A stretch of 64,000 nt of DNA from Desulfacinum sp. (GTDB lineage: Bacteria; Desulfobacterota; Syntrophobacteria; Syntrophobacterales; DSM-9756), in NCBI GenBank assembly GCA_014359885.1, contig JACIYN010000005.1, positions 1-64,000 on the forward strand, in the 5' to 3' direction. The notes under the pieces are model-generated. The model worked only from the letters and a program-made list of their open reading frames with translations, did no database searches and was not told the origin of the DNA. The position numbers and the translations under genes were made by a program. Each line of letters opens with the position of its first letter. The stretch's first letter is position 1. Shown in pieces: positions 1 to 7,940 of the stretch.

Positions 1-766
1 TCTGTTCCGTTCCATCGGAAAGCTGAAGGCTGAACCAGTCCCACCCCACCACGCCCGCTTCCAGCGGCGCGGTGGAATATTCGTGATCCATCCAGGCGGA
101 ACCTCGCACCGTCACCCACTGTTGGCCCACTCTCAGCCTTCCGCTGGCTGCCATGCGCGACAAGGAATAGTAACAGCTGGCCCGGTCCGGCGCATGCCCC
201 TTCTTGCTGTAGCCCCCCCGGCCGTGAAAGACCGCTTCCTTTTCAGGAACCAGCCGGAGGTCCAGGCCCAGCATGTCCCCGAACCCCGTCAGCCGGTGTT
301 CGGCTCCCTGGATGGTGAGCTCGCTCTTCTTGAGAAAGATGCGAACCCGCCCCTCGTCAAAAGCGGCCCCGGCGATCCCCGGCACCGCCCGGGCGGCGTC
401 GCGATGATGGACGAAGCGTTTTTGCGAAATGTCCGATACGGCCATGTGAAGAAGGATGAGCGTATCACTTCGCCACCGGGACCAGCGGCCAGGCCAACTG
501 CGCCGGGCCCCATCGGAAATCAATCGGTTTCGAAAAAAGGTGAACTGGAAGCCGTAAGCCCGACCGCGCTCATCCATCACGTTTCCCGTGTAGTACCACC
601 ATTCGGTCCGGTGGTCGGGATGGGGGCCGTGGTCCCGGGGAAAGCGGAAATCACAGGGGCCCGTGACGGCTCGGTATTCGCCCGCGCCGGCGGATTCCGC
701 CTGCGCGGGTGTGAGCCCGCAAAACGCGGTCATCCATGTCAACGTGAAAACGGCGATCCACTTCAT
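1..766 (-). CDS. Secreted lipocalin-like protein, COG5621/AttH (CrtC-like) family, 3' partial
   Basis: Reading the minus strand from the ATG at 766 gives an open frame that runs off the window start (255 codons, no stop). The first 24 residues are a signal peptide ending in TPAQAES. The mature part has a TEWWYYTGN motif near residue 57 and a MDHEYST motif near residue 230, both typical of the AttH/carotenoid 1,2-hydratase-like lipocalin family (COG5621, 'predicted secreted hydrolase'). Such genes usually sit beside an FtsX-type ABC permease and its ATPase, as here, although a 560-bp repeat-filled gap separates them. The enzymatic activity of the bacterial family is not established; export or handling of a hydrophobic molecule in the periplasm is an inference from the context. 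Confidence 0.8.
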   Translation of the reverse strand, partial: MKWIAVFTLTWMTAFCGLTPAQAESAGAGEYRAVTGPCDFRFPRDHGPHPDHRTEWWYYTGNVMDERGRAYGFQFTFFRNRLISDGARRSWPGRWSRWRSDTLILLHMAVSDISQKRFVHHRDAARAVPGIAGAAFDEGRVRIFLKKSELTIQGAEHRLTGFGDMLGLDLRLVPEKEAVFHGRGGYSKKGHAPDRASCYYSLSRMAASGRLRVGQQWVTVRGSAWMDHEYSTAPLEAGVVGWDWFSLQLSDGTEQ

Positions 767-1329
767 ACCGTCCCTCGCAGCCCCCTACCCTTTGCAGCAT
801 ACCCCCTAACAGTCATGACTCCCCTTGCGCCCCTCCCTCACACCGGTCATTTCCATTTGCGTCCATACGCGTTCATTCGCGGTTCTCTTTCACATTAGTT
901 GACCCAGAGGCACGTCCGTCCGGTCGCCGGGCGGAGCCCCTCGGCAGGCTCTTTCATTCATGCGGGGTGTCGCAAGGACGGCCCCGATGCTTCCTTCGTT
1001 TGAACTTGACCCAACTGAGAGACTCTTTCATCGAGTGTCTCCTAAACCGCGTGATTAGCGGGCGGGGATAAAGCCCGCCCCTACCCAAGGGGTCCGTGCC
1101 CTTTTGTAGGGTTGGGCTTTACGCGCGCCCTTCAGGACCTGTCCATGCGAAAGAACCGTCCAATTATGTAAAACGCGACCTTGCCCTGTTCGTGCGCGCG
1201 GCCTGTAGGGGCGAATAATCATTTGCCCCTGTGGGGACCTGCTTTCCAAAGGTGCGTCTCATCCTTCTTTGTCACGGGCTGCCCGTGATGGGGATTCGGG
1301 TTGAAAATGCCGGTCTGCTTCGGTCCGCC
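767..1329. repeat. Intergenic region made of dispersed repeats
   Basis: This 560-bp stretch between the permease and the secreted lipocalin-like gene carries no convincing ORF. It contains a unit at 812-897 that recurs at 25302-25388, a GGGCGGG..GCCCGCCC hairpin at 1060-1080, and a full copy of the ~125-bp palindromic repeat at 1171-1293. The repeats probably inserted inside what is elsewhere one operon. Confidence 0.6.
1171..1293 (+). repeat. 125-bp dispersed palindromic repeat, copy 1 (slightly degenerate)
   Basis: The core at 1202-1235 is TGTAGGGGCGAAT AATC ATTTGCCCCTGTG, flanked on the left by TTCGTGCGCGCGGCC and on the right by CCAAAGGTGCGTCTCATCC and a GTCACGGGC..GCCCGTGATG hairpin. 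The same flanks and core occur at 18473-18598 and, inverted, at 63380-63505. Confidence 0.75.
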
Positions 1330-3921
1330 TCAGGGTTCCCTGAGGAGTGCGGCGGGGGACTGGCGGAGCGCCAGCCTAACCACGGGAAAGGACGCCGCGA
1401 GGGCGGATCCGAAGATGAGCGGCAGCGCCCACAGGAACGTGGTTCCATCCACTTGGTAGATGAAGGTCCAGCCGAAACTCTGCCGGTTGATCCCATAGAC
1501 GAGCAGCACCGACAGAACCAGGCCGCACAGCAGGCCGAGGGCCTCACCGGCCGCCACCAGCAGAGCCGCTTCCCACCCGATCATGGACCGGATCTGGGCA
1601 TCGCTTCCCCCCAAGGCCGAAAGGGTGTTCAGTTCCACGGAGCGCTCCAGGACCGACACGGCCAGGGTGGTGGCGATTCCCAGGGCGGCCACCACCAGGG
1701 CGATGAAGAGCAGCACGAAGGTGATGGCGAAGGTCTCATCGAAGATCCGAAGGATGCGGGCCCGGAGCTCTCTTCCTTCGATGAAGGAAATTTGATCTCC
1801 CAAGTGGTCCACCAGGGTTCTCTTGATTTGGTCCAGGGTCCCGGCCGGATCCGCCCGGCCCTCCCGCAGGAAGAAGCGAACCCCGCTCCATTCCTCATCC
1901 CGGGTGGAAATTCCGGCGGCAAGGCGCATCTCACGAAACCTTTCCAGAGAAAAGAACACCACCCCTCCCTGGGACCGATAATCCCGAATGACACCCACGA
2001 CGAGAAGATCCAGCTCCACGCCCGCCACCCGGTTCCGAAACCGATCCCCGACCGAGAGCCCCGTCTTGTTGGCAAAGACTTCGGAAACCACACAACCCGA
2101 GCCTTCCAGCAGGCTGCGCCCGGCCGAGTCGGGATCGCCCGCCACCCAAAGGTAGCCGGAATGGGGAAACAAGGCGGCAAAGTCGGTCACTTCCAATTGA
2201 TAGGGAAGATTCTCATGGTGGAGATAGAAACGGCGGAACGGGACCAGGTCCGCCCGGGATGCCAAGGACTGGATCACCTCCACCTGACGGGCCGAAAAGA
2301 TGTTCCGGTGGCGGTTGATTTCGTTCAGCCGCGGCGTCACGAACAGATCCCCGCTCACCGTCTGATGCACCCACGCGCTCACGGTGTTTCGGAAGCTGTG
2401 GACCATGATGGTCAGGCCCGCGAAAAGGGCCACGGCCGTAAGCAGGGATCCCACGGAAACCGCCACCCGCGTGCGGCTTCTCGCCACGGAACGCCCCGCC
2501 AAGTAGGCCGCGGGACCGAAAAGGCGCTTCAGCGGGGGAGCCAAAGCCCTGCCCAACCGTCGAAGGACGTAGGGAGAAAGCAGGGAAAACCCCACGAACA
2601 GGGCGAAGGTGGCGGCATAGCCTCCGTAGGCCGTTCCTCCGGCCGGAGGCAAGCGGGAAAGTCCCCACACCGAGGCAATCAGCACCAGGGCCGGAACCAG
2701 AGGCCCGCGTCCCCCGTCCCGCCGGGATTCCCACCCGGCGCACAGGGCCATGGCCTCCTTTGGGGAAACCCTCATGGCTTCGGACGCCGGCTGGACCGCC
2801 GCCAGCGCGCTCACCAGCAGCGTTCCCACAAAGGAAACCGCCACCTCCCAGGGACTCAAGACCAGATCCTCCGGAGCCACCCGGACGAAAAGGACCGATA
2901 CCGTCCGGCCCACCCCCTCCACCAACCACCGCACCAGGGGGAGCCCCAGCGGAAGGGCCAGGAACCAGCCGAGAAGCCCGAGAAAGGCCCCTTCCATGAC
3001 AAAGAGGAGAAAGACGGAGCGCGCGGTGGCTCCCAAGGACAAGAGAACGGCCGTCTCCCGGCGGCGCGAGGCGGCATTGAGGGCCACCAGGCTGTAGACG
3101 AGAAACATGCCCACGAAAAGGGAGACGAAGCTGAGCACCGAGAGATTGGCCGAATAGGCCCTGAGGAGCCCACGGCCTGCCGCCTTTCCGCTTTCGGGCC
3201 GTTCCAGGACCAGGTCGGAAGGCAGGAGCCTTCGAAGAGCTTGAAGGTCCTTCGAAGCTCCTGGATCCCTCAGCTTGAGATCGATGCGGTCCACCCTGCC
3301 CCAAAGCCCTGTGAACTCCTGGAAGGTCGCGATGTCCGTGAACGCCACGAGACCTCCTTCCACCGGACCCAGGGCTTCCTTGGCAAGGATCCCGGCAATG
3401 CGAAAAACGGCGGCTCCACGGGGATGGCGCAGCCGGATCTCCTCTCCCACCGATCGGTCCAGCAGCCGGGCGAGCTTTTCCGTCACCAGAAGGGTTCGCG
3501 GCCGGGTGACCAGGTCCCATCCCGCTCGGGCATCCCCCCCTCGGGACCACGTCCGGAAGGATGCATCCAGAAAGGGATCGATACCCATCAGCAGGAAAGG
3601 GGAAACCCGTTCGGCCTCGTCCTGCACGTAGGCGCTCAAAAAGGGAGCCGCCGCCACGGCATCGTGTGCCAGCAGCCGCGCCACCCACTCCTCCGGCACG
3701 AAGCCCCCGGGGCGGATCACCACCCGATCCGCCGCGCCCGCAACCGCATCCACGCTCCGGGAAAAGGAACTGAGCGATGCATGCATGGCAAGCCGGACGC
3801 TGGTGAACACCGCCGCCCCGATGGCCACGCCCAGGATCACACCCGCCGCCCGGCCCGGGTACCGGCGCACATGGCGCACGTGAAACCAAAGGAAAAGTTT
3901 CAGAAAGAAGGCGGGCTTCAT
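1330..3921 (-). CDS. ABC transporter permease, FtsX/MacB-type, two FtsX domains
   Basis: This 863-residue membrane protein has an N-terminal TM (about 20-43), a large extracytoplasmic domain, an FtsX domain with several TMs at about 265-390, a second extracytoplasmic domain, and a C-terminal FtsX domain at about 740-860. That is the 10-TM layout of YbbP/AttF-G type permeases (COG0577/COG3127), which work with a LolD-like ATPase on lipids, lipoproteins or peptides in the envelope. Its ATG overlaps the stop of the ATPase gene by 4 bp (ATGA), so the two are translationally coupled. The partner lipocalin-like gene lies downstream after the repeat gap. The substrate is unknown. Confidence 0.88.
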   Translation of the reverse strand: MKPAFFLKLFLWFHVRHVRRYPGRAAGVILGVAIGAAVFTSVRLAMHASLSSFSRSVDAVAGAADRVVIRPGGFVPEEWVARLLAHDAVAAAPFLSAYVQDEAERVSPFLLMGIDPFLDASFRTWSRGGDARAGWDLVTRPRTLLVTEKLARLLDRSVGEEIRLRHPRGAAVFRIAGILAKEALGPVEGGLVAFTDIATFQEFTGLWGRVDRIDLKLRDPGASKDLQALRRLLPSDLVLERPESGKAAGRGLLRAYSANLSVLSFVSLFVGMFLVYSLVALNAASRRRETAVLLSLGATARSVFLLFVMEGAFLGLLGWFLALPLGLPLVRWLVEGVGRTVSVLFVRVAPEDLVLSPWEVAVSFVGTLLVSALAAVQPASEAMRVSPKEAMALCAGWESRRDGGRGPLVPALVLIASVWGLSRLPPAGGTAYGGYAATFALFVGFSLLSPYVLRRLGRALAPPLKRLFGPAAYLAGRSVARSRTRVAVSVGSLLTAVALFAGLTIMVHSFRNTVSAWVHQTVSGDLFVTPRLNEINRHRNIFSARQVEVIQSLASRADLVPFRRFYLHHENLPYQLEVTDFAALFPHSGYLWVAGDPDSAGRSLLEGSGCVVSEVFANKTGLSVGDRFRNRVAGVELDLLVVGVIRDYRSQGGVVFFSLERFREMRLAAGISTRDEEWSGVRFFLREGRADPAGTLDQIKRTLVDHLGDQISFIEGRELRARILRIFDETFAITFVLLFIALVVAALGIATTLAVSVLERSVELNTLSALGGSDAQIRSMIGWEAALLVAAGEALGLLCGLVLSVLLVYGINRQSFGWTFIYQVDGTTFLWALPLIFGSALAASFPVVRLALRQSPAALLREP

Positions 3922-4610
3922 ACCATTTTGCCGTCCTGCAGTCGAACGATGCGGGTGGCGAAGGCATCGGCCAGATCCCCGTGGGTGGCCATGATCACCG
4001 TGCGCCCGTGGGAACGGTTCAAATCGGCCAGAAGGCGCACCACCGTCCTGCCGTTGTCGGTATCCAGATTCCCCGTGGGTTCATCGGCCAGGAGGATGGG
4101 AGGGTCGTTGATGAGAGCCCGGGCGATGGCGGTTCTCTGCATCTCACCTCCGGAAAGCTCTCCCGGAAGGTGATGGATTCTGCTTCCCAGCCCCATGCTT
4201 TCGATCCAGGTCTGCGCTCTTTTGCGCACTTCCGATTCGGGATCTCCCGCCAGCAAGGCGGGCAGGCAAACGTTTTCCAGGACGGTGAGGGTGGGAAGCA
4301 GGTTGAAGGACTGAAAGACCATGCCCACCTTTCGGCGCCGGAAAAGAGTCAATTGCGCCGAGGAGGCCTTCCGGAGGTCCAGTCCGGCCACGTGGAGCAT
4401 GCCCGAAGTGGGGCGATCCAAGCCGGCCAGGAGCGCGAGAAGCGTGCTCTTTCCCGACCCGCTCACCCCCTTGAGCAAGACCATCTCGCCCGCTCCCACC
4501 TCCAAGTCCACATGATCCAATCCCGTCACGCGGGTCCCCCCCGTGTGGTAGATACGGCTGAGATCCCGGGCGACAATCAGCAACTCGACGGCCGGAGACG
4601 GGCGAGGCAT
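3918..4610 (-). CDS. ABC transporter ATP-binding protein, LolD/YbbA-type
   Basis: This protein of about 230 residues has a Walker A motif (GVSGSGKST, near residue 49), a Q-loop, an LSGGEMQR signature and a Walker B ending LADEPTGNLD, the hallmark of the LolD/MacB/YbbA subfamily that energises FtsX-type permeases. It starts 12-15 bp after the methyltransferase stop codon; an in-frame GTG lies one codon upstream of the ATG used here. It overlaps the permease by 4 bp. It should couple cytoplasmic ATP hydrolysis to a periplasmic conformational change rather than to classical transmembrane transport. Confidence 0.9.
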   Translation of the reverse strand: MPRPSPAVELLIVARDLSRIYHTGGTRVTGLDHVDLEVGAGEMVLLKGVSGSGKSTLLALLAGLDRPTSGMLHVAGLDLRKASSAQLTLFRRRKVGMVFQSFNLLPTLTVLENVCLPALLAGDPESEVRKRAQTWIESMGLGSRIHHLPGELSGGEMQRTAIARALINDPPILLADEPTGNLDTDNGRTVVRLLADLNRSHGRTVIMATHGDLADAFATRIVRLQDGKMV

Positions 4611-4624
4611 CACGATCTATTCCG

Positions 4625-5671
4625 CTACTGGTCGTCCACGATGCTTTCCCGCAGCGCCTTCAGGTTCGGTACGGGCACCGGCATGAGAGCATCCCGATCG
4701 GGGTTATACATCAGGCGATAGGAAAAACCCCGGTTTCCCTGGGTCTCCATGACCTCCCAGCCCCGAACCAGATAGGGACACGCATCGTTGAAACAGATGT
4801 ACATGAACTCGTTGTCCCATTCGGTGAAGGGCGTCTGCGGGACCTTCCATTTCTTGAGCCCCTGGCCGCAGTAGGGACACTGGAGCGTCCGGCCTACCTG
4901 TTCCTTGCGACGGAGCAACTCTTCCCGGCTTAAGGGTGTCCCCGCATCGAGCCGGGGCCTCGGGCGCTGCCGACGCCCGGGGGCGCCGCCCTTCTTTTCG
5001 GCCCACACCGCGTAGATGGGATCGCTGGGAAGCCCCCAATGGGCGTACTTGTCGTCCTCCGGACGCGGAAGACCTTTGGAAACCGCCACCTGGGGGGCCT
5101 CGAACAGTTCGCTGCTCCGGAAATAGTCCTCCACGATGATCACCCGCTCCTCCTCGCCGGCTTCCCTCCACACCTTCACCACCTTCTGGGGGAACATGCG
5201 GTTGGAAAAGAGGACGAGAAAAAGGCCGCCGGGCTTGAGGATCCTCCCCACCTCGCGAAAGACCTCGAACGGGCGGGTGAGATAATCCACCGAGACGGTG
5301 TTCAGGACCACGTCAAAGGTGTCGTTCTCGAAGGGCAACCGGGGATCCGCGTTGAGATCGTGCAACACGTACTCGGTCAGGGCCGGGTTGGCACGAAGCT
5401 CGTTTTCATTGAGCCCCAAGCCCACCATCCTGGCCGGTCGGATCCCTTCGGGCAGGTGCGAATCCCATCCCGCCATGAGATCCAGAATGACCGGGGCGTC
5501 CTCCACCACCAAGGAACCGATGACTTTTTCCACCGTTTCCAAAGCGGTGCGATCCAGATGGGACACGAACCGGTCCGTCTGGTAAAAGACGGCGTCGTCC
5601 GAGTCGTCCCGCCTCGTGAACGCATCAGGCCCGTACACCCAGCTGAAAATCTTCCGTTCCACTGCTTCCAT
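4625..5671 (-). CDS. Class I SAM-dependent methyltransferase with C-terminal zinc-ribbon-like domain
   Basis: The N-terminal part (about 50-200) is a class I SAM methyltransferase: a SAM-binding strand VILDLMAGWDSHLP, an acidic residue after the second strand, and LKPGGLFLVLFSNRMFP. The C-terminal 90 residues carry CPYCGQGL and a second cysteine pair in YICFNDACPYLV, a CxxC..CxxxxxC arrangement reminiscent of Ogr/Delta-like zinc fingers. The start at 5671 is preferred over the longer frame (5701) because AAAGGAGAAGGCGA precedes it. It lies directly upstream of the ABC ATPase, so it may share that operon. The methyl acceptor is unknown. Confidence 0.75.
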   Translation of the reverse strand: MEAVERKIFSWVYGPDAFTRRDDSDDAVFYQTDRFVSHLDRTALETVEKVIGSLVVEDAPVILDLMAGWDSHLPEGIRPARMVGLGLNENELRANPALTEYVLHDLNADPRLPFENDTFDVVLNTVSVDYLTRPFEVFREVGRILKPGGLFLVLFSNRMFPQKVVKVWREAGEEERVIIVEDYFRSSELFEAPQVAVSKGLPRPEDDKYAHWGLPSDPIYAVWAEKKGGAPGRRQRPRPRLDAGTPLSREELLRRKEQVGRTLQCPYCGQGLKKWKVPQTPFTEWDNEFMYICFNDACPYLVRGWEVMETQGNRGFSYRLMYNPDRDALMPVPVPNLKALRESIVDDQ

Positions 5672-5789
5672 TCGCCTTCTCCTTTCGCTTAAAGCGCGCA
5701 CCTGTCGGGGTACGAAGGTAAGGAAAGCAGTGGGAGCCCTGGAAACAATACCAATAGATCGGGAGCAAAATACCAGCTTTACGCTAGTA

Positions 5790-6227
5790 TCAATCCAGCA
5801 CCTCGTAGTGGGCCGTTTCCACGCCTTCCAGAAGGAGGAAGGAGACGATGCGGATGGGCACGACGACGGATTTGGGATGGCGCACCAGGGAGGCCAGATG
5901 GGGATGACGTTCCGCCAGCCGTTCCCGGATGAGCTGTTCCCGTTCCGGATCGCTCATGGGTTGATAGGCTCCATAGACAGTGAGGGCCCGAATGGTCGCC
6001 GGGTCATCCGCTCCGGCCTCGGCGCGCGTGTCCACCAGGAGGCTTACTTCCCGATTCTCCAGGAGGTTCAAATATTTGGTGGTATCCTGCCGGGTGGCCA
6101 CGTAGACGGTCCGGGCTTCCGAATCGGTCACGTAGGCCATGAGGGAGCAGTGGGGCTTGTTGTCGTGGCACGTGGCCAGCACGCACAGGTTCTGGCTTCG
6201 CAGGATGGCCTTCATGCGTTCCACCAT
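5790..6227 (-). CDS. Pyridoxamine 5'-phosphate oxidase-fold flavin-binding protein
   Basis: This 145-residue protein matches the split-barrel PNPOx-like family: N-terminal MKAILRSQNLCVLATCHDN, then a YVATRQDTTKYLNLLENREVSLLVDTR segment typical of FMN or F420 binding, and a C-terminal strand ending EVLD. Proteins of this size are usually FMN-dependent reductases, heme-binding or flavin-storage proteins rather than true pyridoxamine oxidases. It starts 19 bp after the PAS-LuxR regulator gene behind a GGGAGGA site, so the two are probably co-transcribed. The substrate cannot be read from the sequence. Confidence 0.75.
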   Translation of the reverse strand: MVERMKAILRSQNLCVLATCHDNKPHCSLMAYVTDSEARTVYVATRQDTTKYLNLLENREVSLLVDTRAEAGADDPATIRALTVYGAYQPMSDPEREQLIRERLAERHPHLASLVRHPKSVVVPIRIVSFLLLEGVETAHYEVLD

Positions 6228-6246
6228 GGGGATCCTCCCGGGGGGT

Positions 6247-7098
6247 TCATTCCGTCTGATCCAGGGCGAGCAATCGGACTCTCAGGCTCTCGCGCCGGTG
6301 CCTGAGGCCCAGTTTCCTTCGCAGGTTGCCTCGATGAAAGGCCACGGCCTTTTCGGAGATGTGGAGCCGTTCGGCGATTTCCTTACTGGAATAACCGTTT
6401 CGGACCAGTTCGGCCACCTCGAGCTCCCTGGGGGTCATCCCCAGGGCCGATTGTCCCAGGCGTCGCAGGAAGGGCGAGGTCATGTCCCGAAGACCTTTTT
6501 CCAGGCGGTCCAGGAGATCGCGGGCGGCCTTCGTCCGGAGTCGGCCCCGGAGTGAATCCACCAGGGGAAGAAGCCGCCGGTGCACATTTTCCGCCACCGC
6601 CTCTTCCAGGGCCGCCCGGTCCTGTTGGCGCCGGTCCAGGAGTTCCGTGAGCACCAGGTTCATGCGCTCCAATCGCGCGCGCTGACTCTCCAGCTCCTCA
6701 CGGGCCAGCATCAGTTCCGTCACGTCTTCATGGCTCACCACGGCGCGAGCCGGCGGATATCCTTGGATGGGAAAGGCACGAAGAAGGAACCAGCGCTTTC
6801 GGTCCGGGGAGTGACAATCATAGGGAAGATGAAATTCGCCGGCTCCCGATTGGAGAAGTTTTTGGAGGGCTTCCCGGACCACTTTGGCGGCGGGCGTCCC
6901 CCGCAGGACGGCCCGGGAACATTCATGCAGGTAGTTGAGCCCCACGGCCCCATCCGGGCCACGGTACCCGTTATCCCGCCCGTATTCTTTCCAAGCCCTG
7001 TTGACCCAAAGGATTGTTCCGGACGCGTCCAGAACAGCCACGTGAGCCGACAGACAGTCCAAAAACGGCGTGGGAAGAGACGCGGGCGTTCGATCCAT
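6247..7098 (-). CDS. PAS domain-containing LuxR-family transcriptional regulator
   Basis: Using the ATG at 7098 (preceded by GGATGGGGATTC) the protein is 283 residues. Residues about 10-130 form a PAS domain (AVLDASGTILWVNRAW, then HEDVTELMLAREELE). A coiled-coil/amphipathic linker covers about 130-215, and a LuxR-type HTH covers about 220-280 (LTPRELEVAELV, YSSKEIAERLHISEKAV). There is no receiver domain, so regulation is likely through a ligand or redox signal at the PAS domain. The frame stays open 50 codons upstream, but those residues look non-coding. It probably controls the following flavin-type gene. Confidence 0.82.
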   Translation of the reverse strand: MDRTPASLPTPFLDCLSAHVAVLDASGTILWVNRAWKEYGRDNGYRGPDGAVGLNYLHECSRAVLRGTPAAKVVREALQKLLQSGAGEFHLPYDCHSPDRKRWFLLRAFPIQGYPPARAVVSHEDVTELMLAREELESQRARLERMNLVLTELLDRRQQDRAALEEAVAENVHRRLLPLVDSLRGRLRTKAARDLLDRLEKGLRDMTSPFLRRLGQSALGMTPRELEVAELVRNGYSSKEIAERLHISEKAVAFHRGNLRRKLGLRHRRESLRVRLLALDQTE

Positions 7099-7261
7099 GA
7101 ATCCCCATCCGGAACTCGAAGGCAATGGACAGTGCCGGCTGCCTATTGAAACAGCCCGCTTCCGTTTCGTCAAGCACAGCGGCAAGCTCTTTCGCCCCGG
7201 AAGGGAAGCCAGTGACAAGAGGCGATCAAACGCACCCATCAAATGCAAGAGGCTGCAGGTT

Positions 7262-7287
7262 CGAATGATGATTCGCCCCTACAGCCC
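7262..7287 (+). repeat. Partial copy of the dispersed palindrome (right half)
   Basis: CGAATGATGATTCGCCCCTAC matches the right arm and the centre of the palindrome found complete at 11263, 18506 and 63439; the left arm (TGTAGGGG) is missing. It lies upstream of the PAS-LuxR gene. Confidence 0.6.
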
Positions 7288-7322
7288 CCGAGAAGTGAGA
7301 TTTGCTGTCGGATTCGCCGGAC

Positions 7323-7649
7323 CTAATCTGAATTTTCAGAAAAGGCGCGGATGAGCCGGTAGTTCACCTTATATTCCACGGGCTCCACGCCATCCGCTTT
7401 CATCTCGCGAATTAGTTTCTCCTTGTTGGCCTTCAAGAAGGCCGCTTCCTTTCGGGCCGTTTCCGCACAATCTCGCACGTGGCTCCCGGAACAGTCGGAA
7501 TAGGAGGCCTTCCTTTCGCAATTTTCGATGCGTTTGTCCACGCAATCCCGATAGGAATCATCCGGAGACGAATCCCCCCTAACCCAAAGGGCAGGGATCA
7601 CCGTCAGGCCCAAGGCCAACAGAATGATGAGAAAGGCTGTCCTTTTCAT
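7323..7649 (-). CDS. Small secreted cysteine-containing hypothetical protein
   Basis: This 108-residue protein begins with a clear signal peptide (MKRTAFLIILLALGLTV..), followed by a short charged domain with four cysteines (DCVDKRIENCERK and SDCSGSHVRDC) that could form two disulfides, and a helical Lys/Glu-rich tail. A good ribosome site (AAGGAGGACGCC) precedes the ATG. No family is recognised; a periplasmic location is likely. Confidence 0.6.
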   Translation of the reverse strand: MKRTAFLIILLALGLTVIPALWVRGDSSPDDSYRDCVDKRIENCERKASYSDCSGSHVRDCAETARKEAAFLKANKEKLIREMKADGVEPVEYKVNYRLIRAFSENSD

Positions 7650-7940
7650 GGCGTCCTCCTTGGTAAGGCTTTTTGGGGGGGAATGCTTTTCTGCCTCTGC
7701 CTGCCACCAAGGAAGATCAAGATTCGCACCACAAGTCTATCTGCTTGATATACCCAGCATTATCCGCCTACGCCTGCATCCGGTGTTCCCCACCCCATAC
7801 GCCACGGGCAACCAGGTTGCCGTATGGGCTCCCCGACCTGACCTTCCGCATCGCTCGAGGCCTGTCCCGTAGGCACTCCGTGTGGGTTGTCTATTGTTTC
7901 GGCGGCTTCAGGCAGGGTGTGACAACGAGGTTGTCGCACG
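7650..7940. other. Intergenic stretch with two related short palindromes
   Basis: No ORF is convincing here. GGCAACCAGGTTGCC near 7807-7821 and GACAACGAGGTTGTC near 7920-7935 are similar 15-bp palindromes about 115 bp apart between the sigma-54 regulator and the small secreted gene. They could be operator sites or repeat remnants. Confidence 0.3.

Noticed and set aside
83-898. A 271-codon plus-strand frame over the first gene
   Set aside because: The opposite strand encodes a recognisable secreted COG5621-type protein with a signal peptide; the plus-strand frame has no ribosome site and arginine/proline-rich shadow composition.
1231-4173. A 980-codon plus-strand frame over the ABC permease region
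   Set aside because: It lies opposite the clear FtsX permease and ATPase; its Gln/His/Pro/Gly-rich composition is typical of the antisense of a GC-rich gene.
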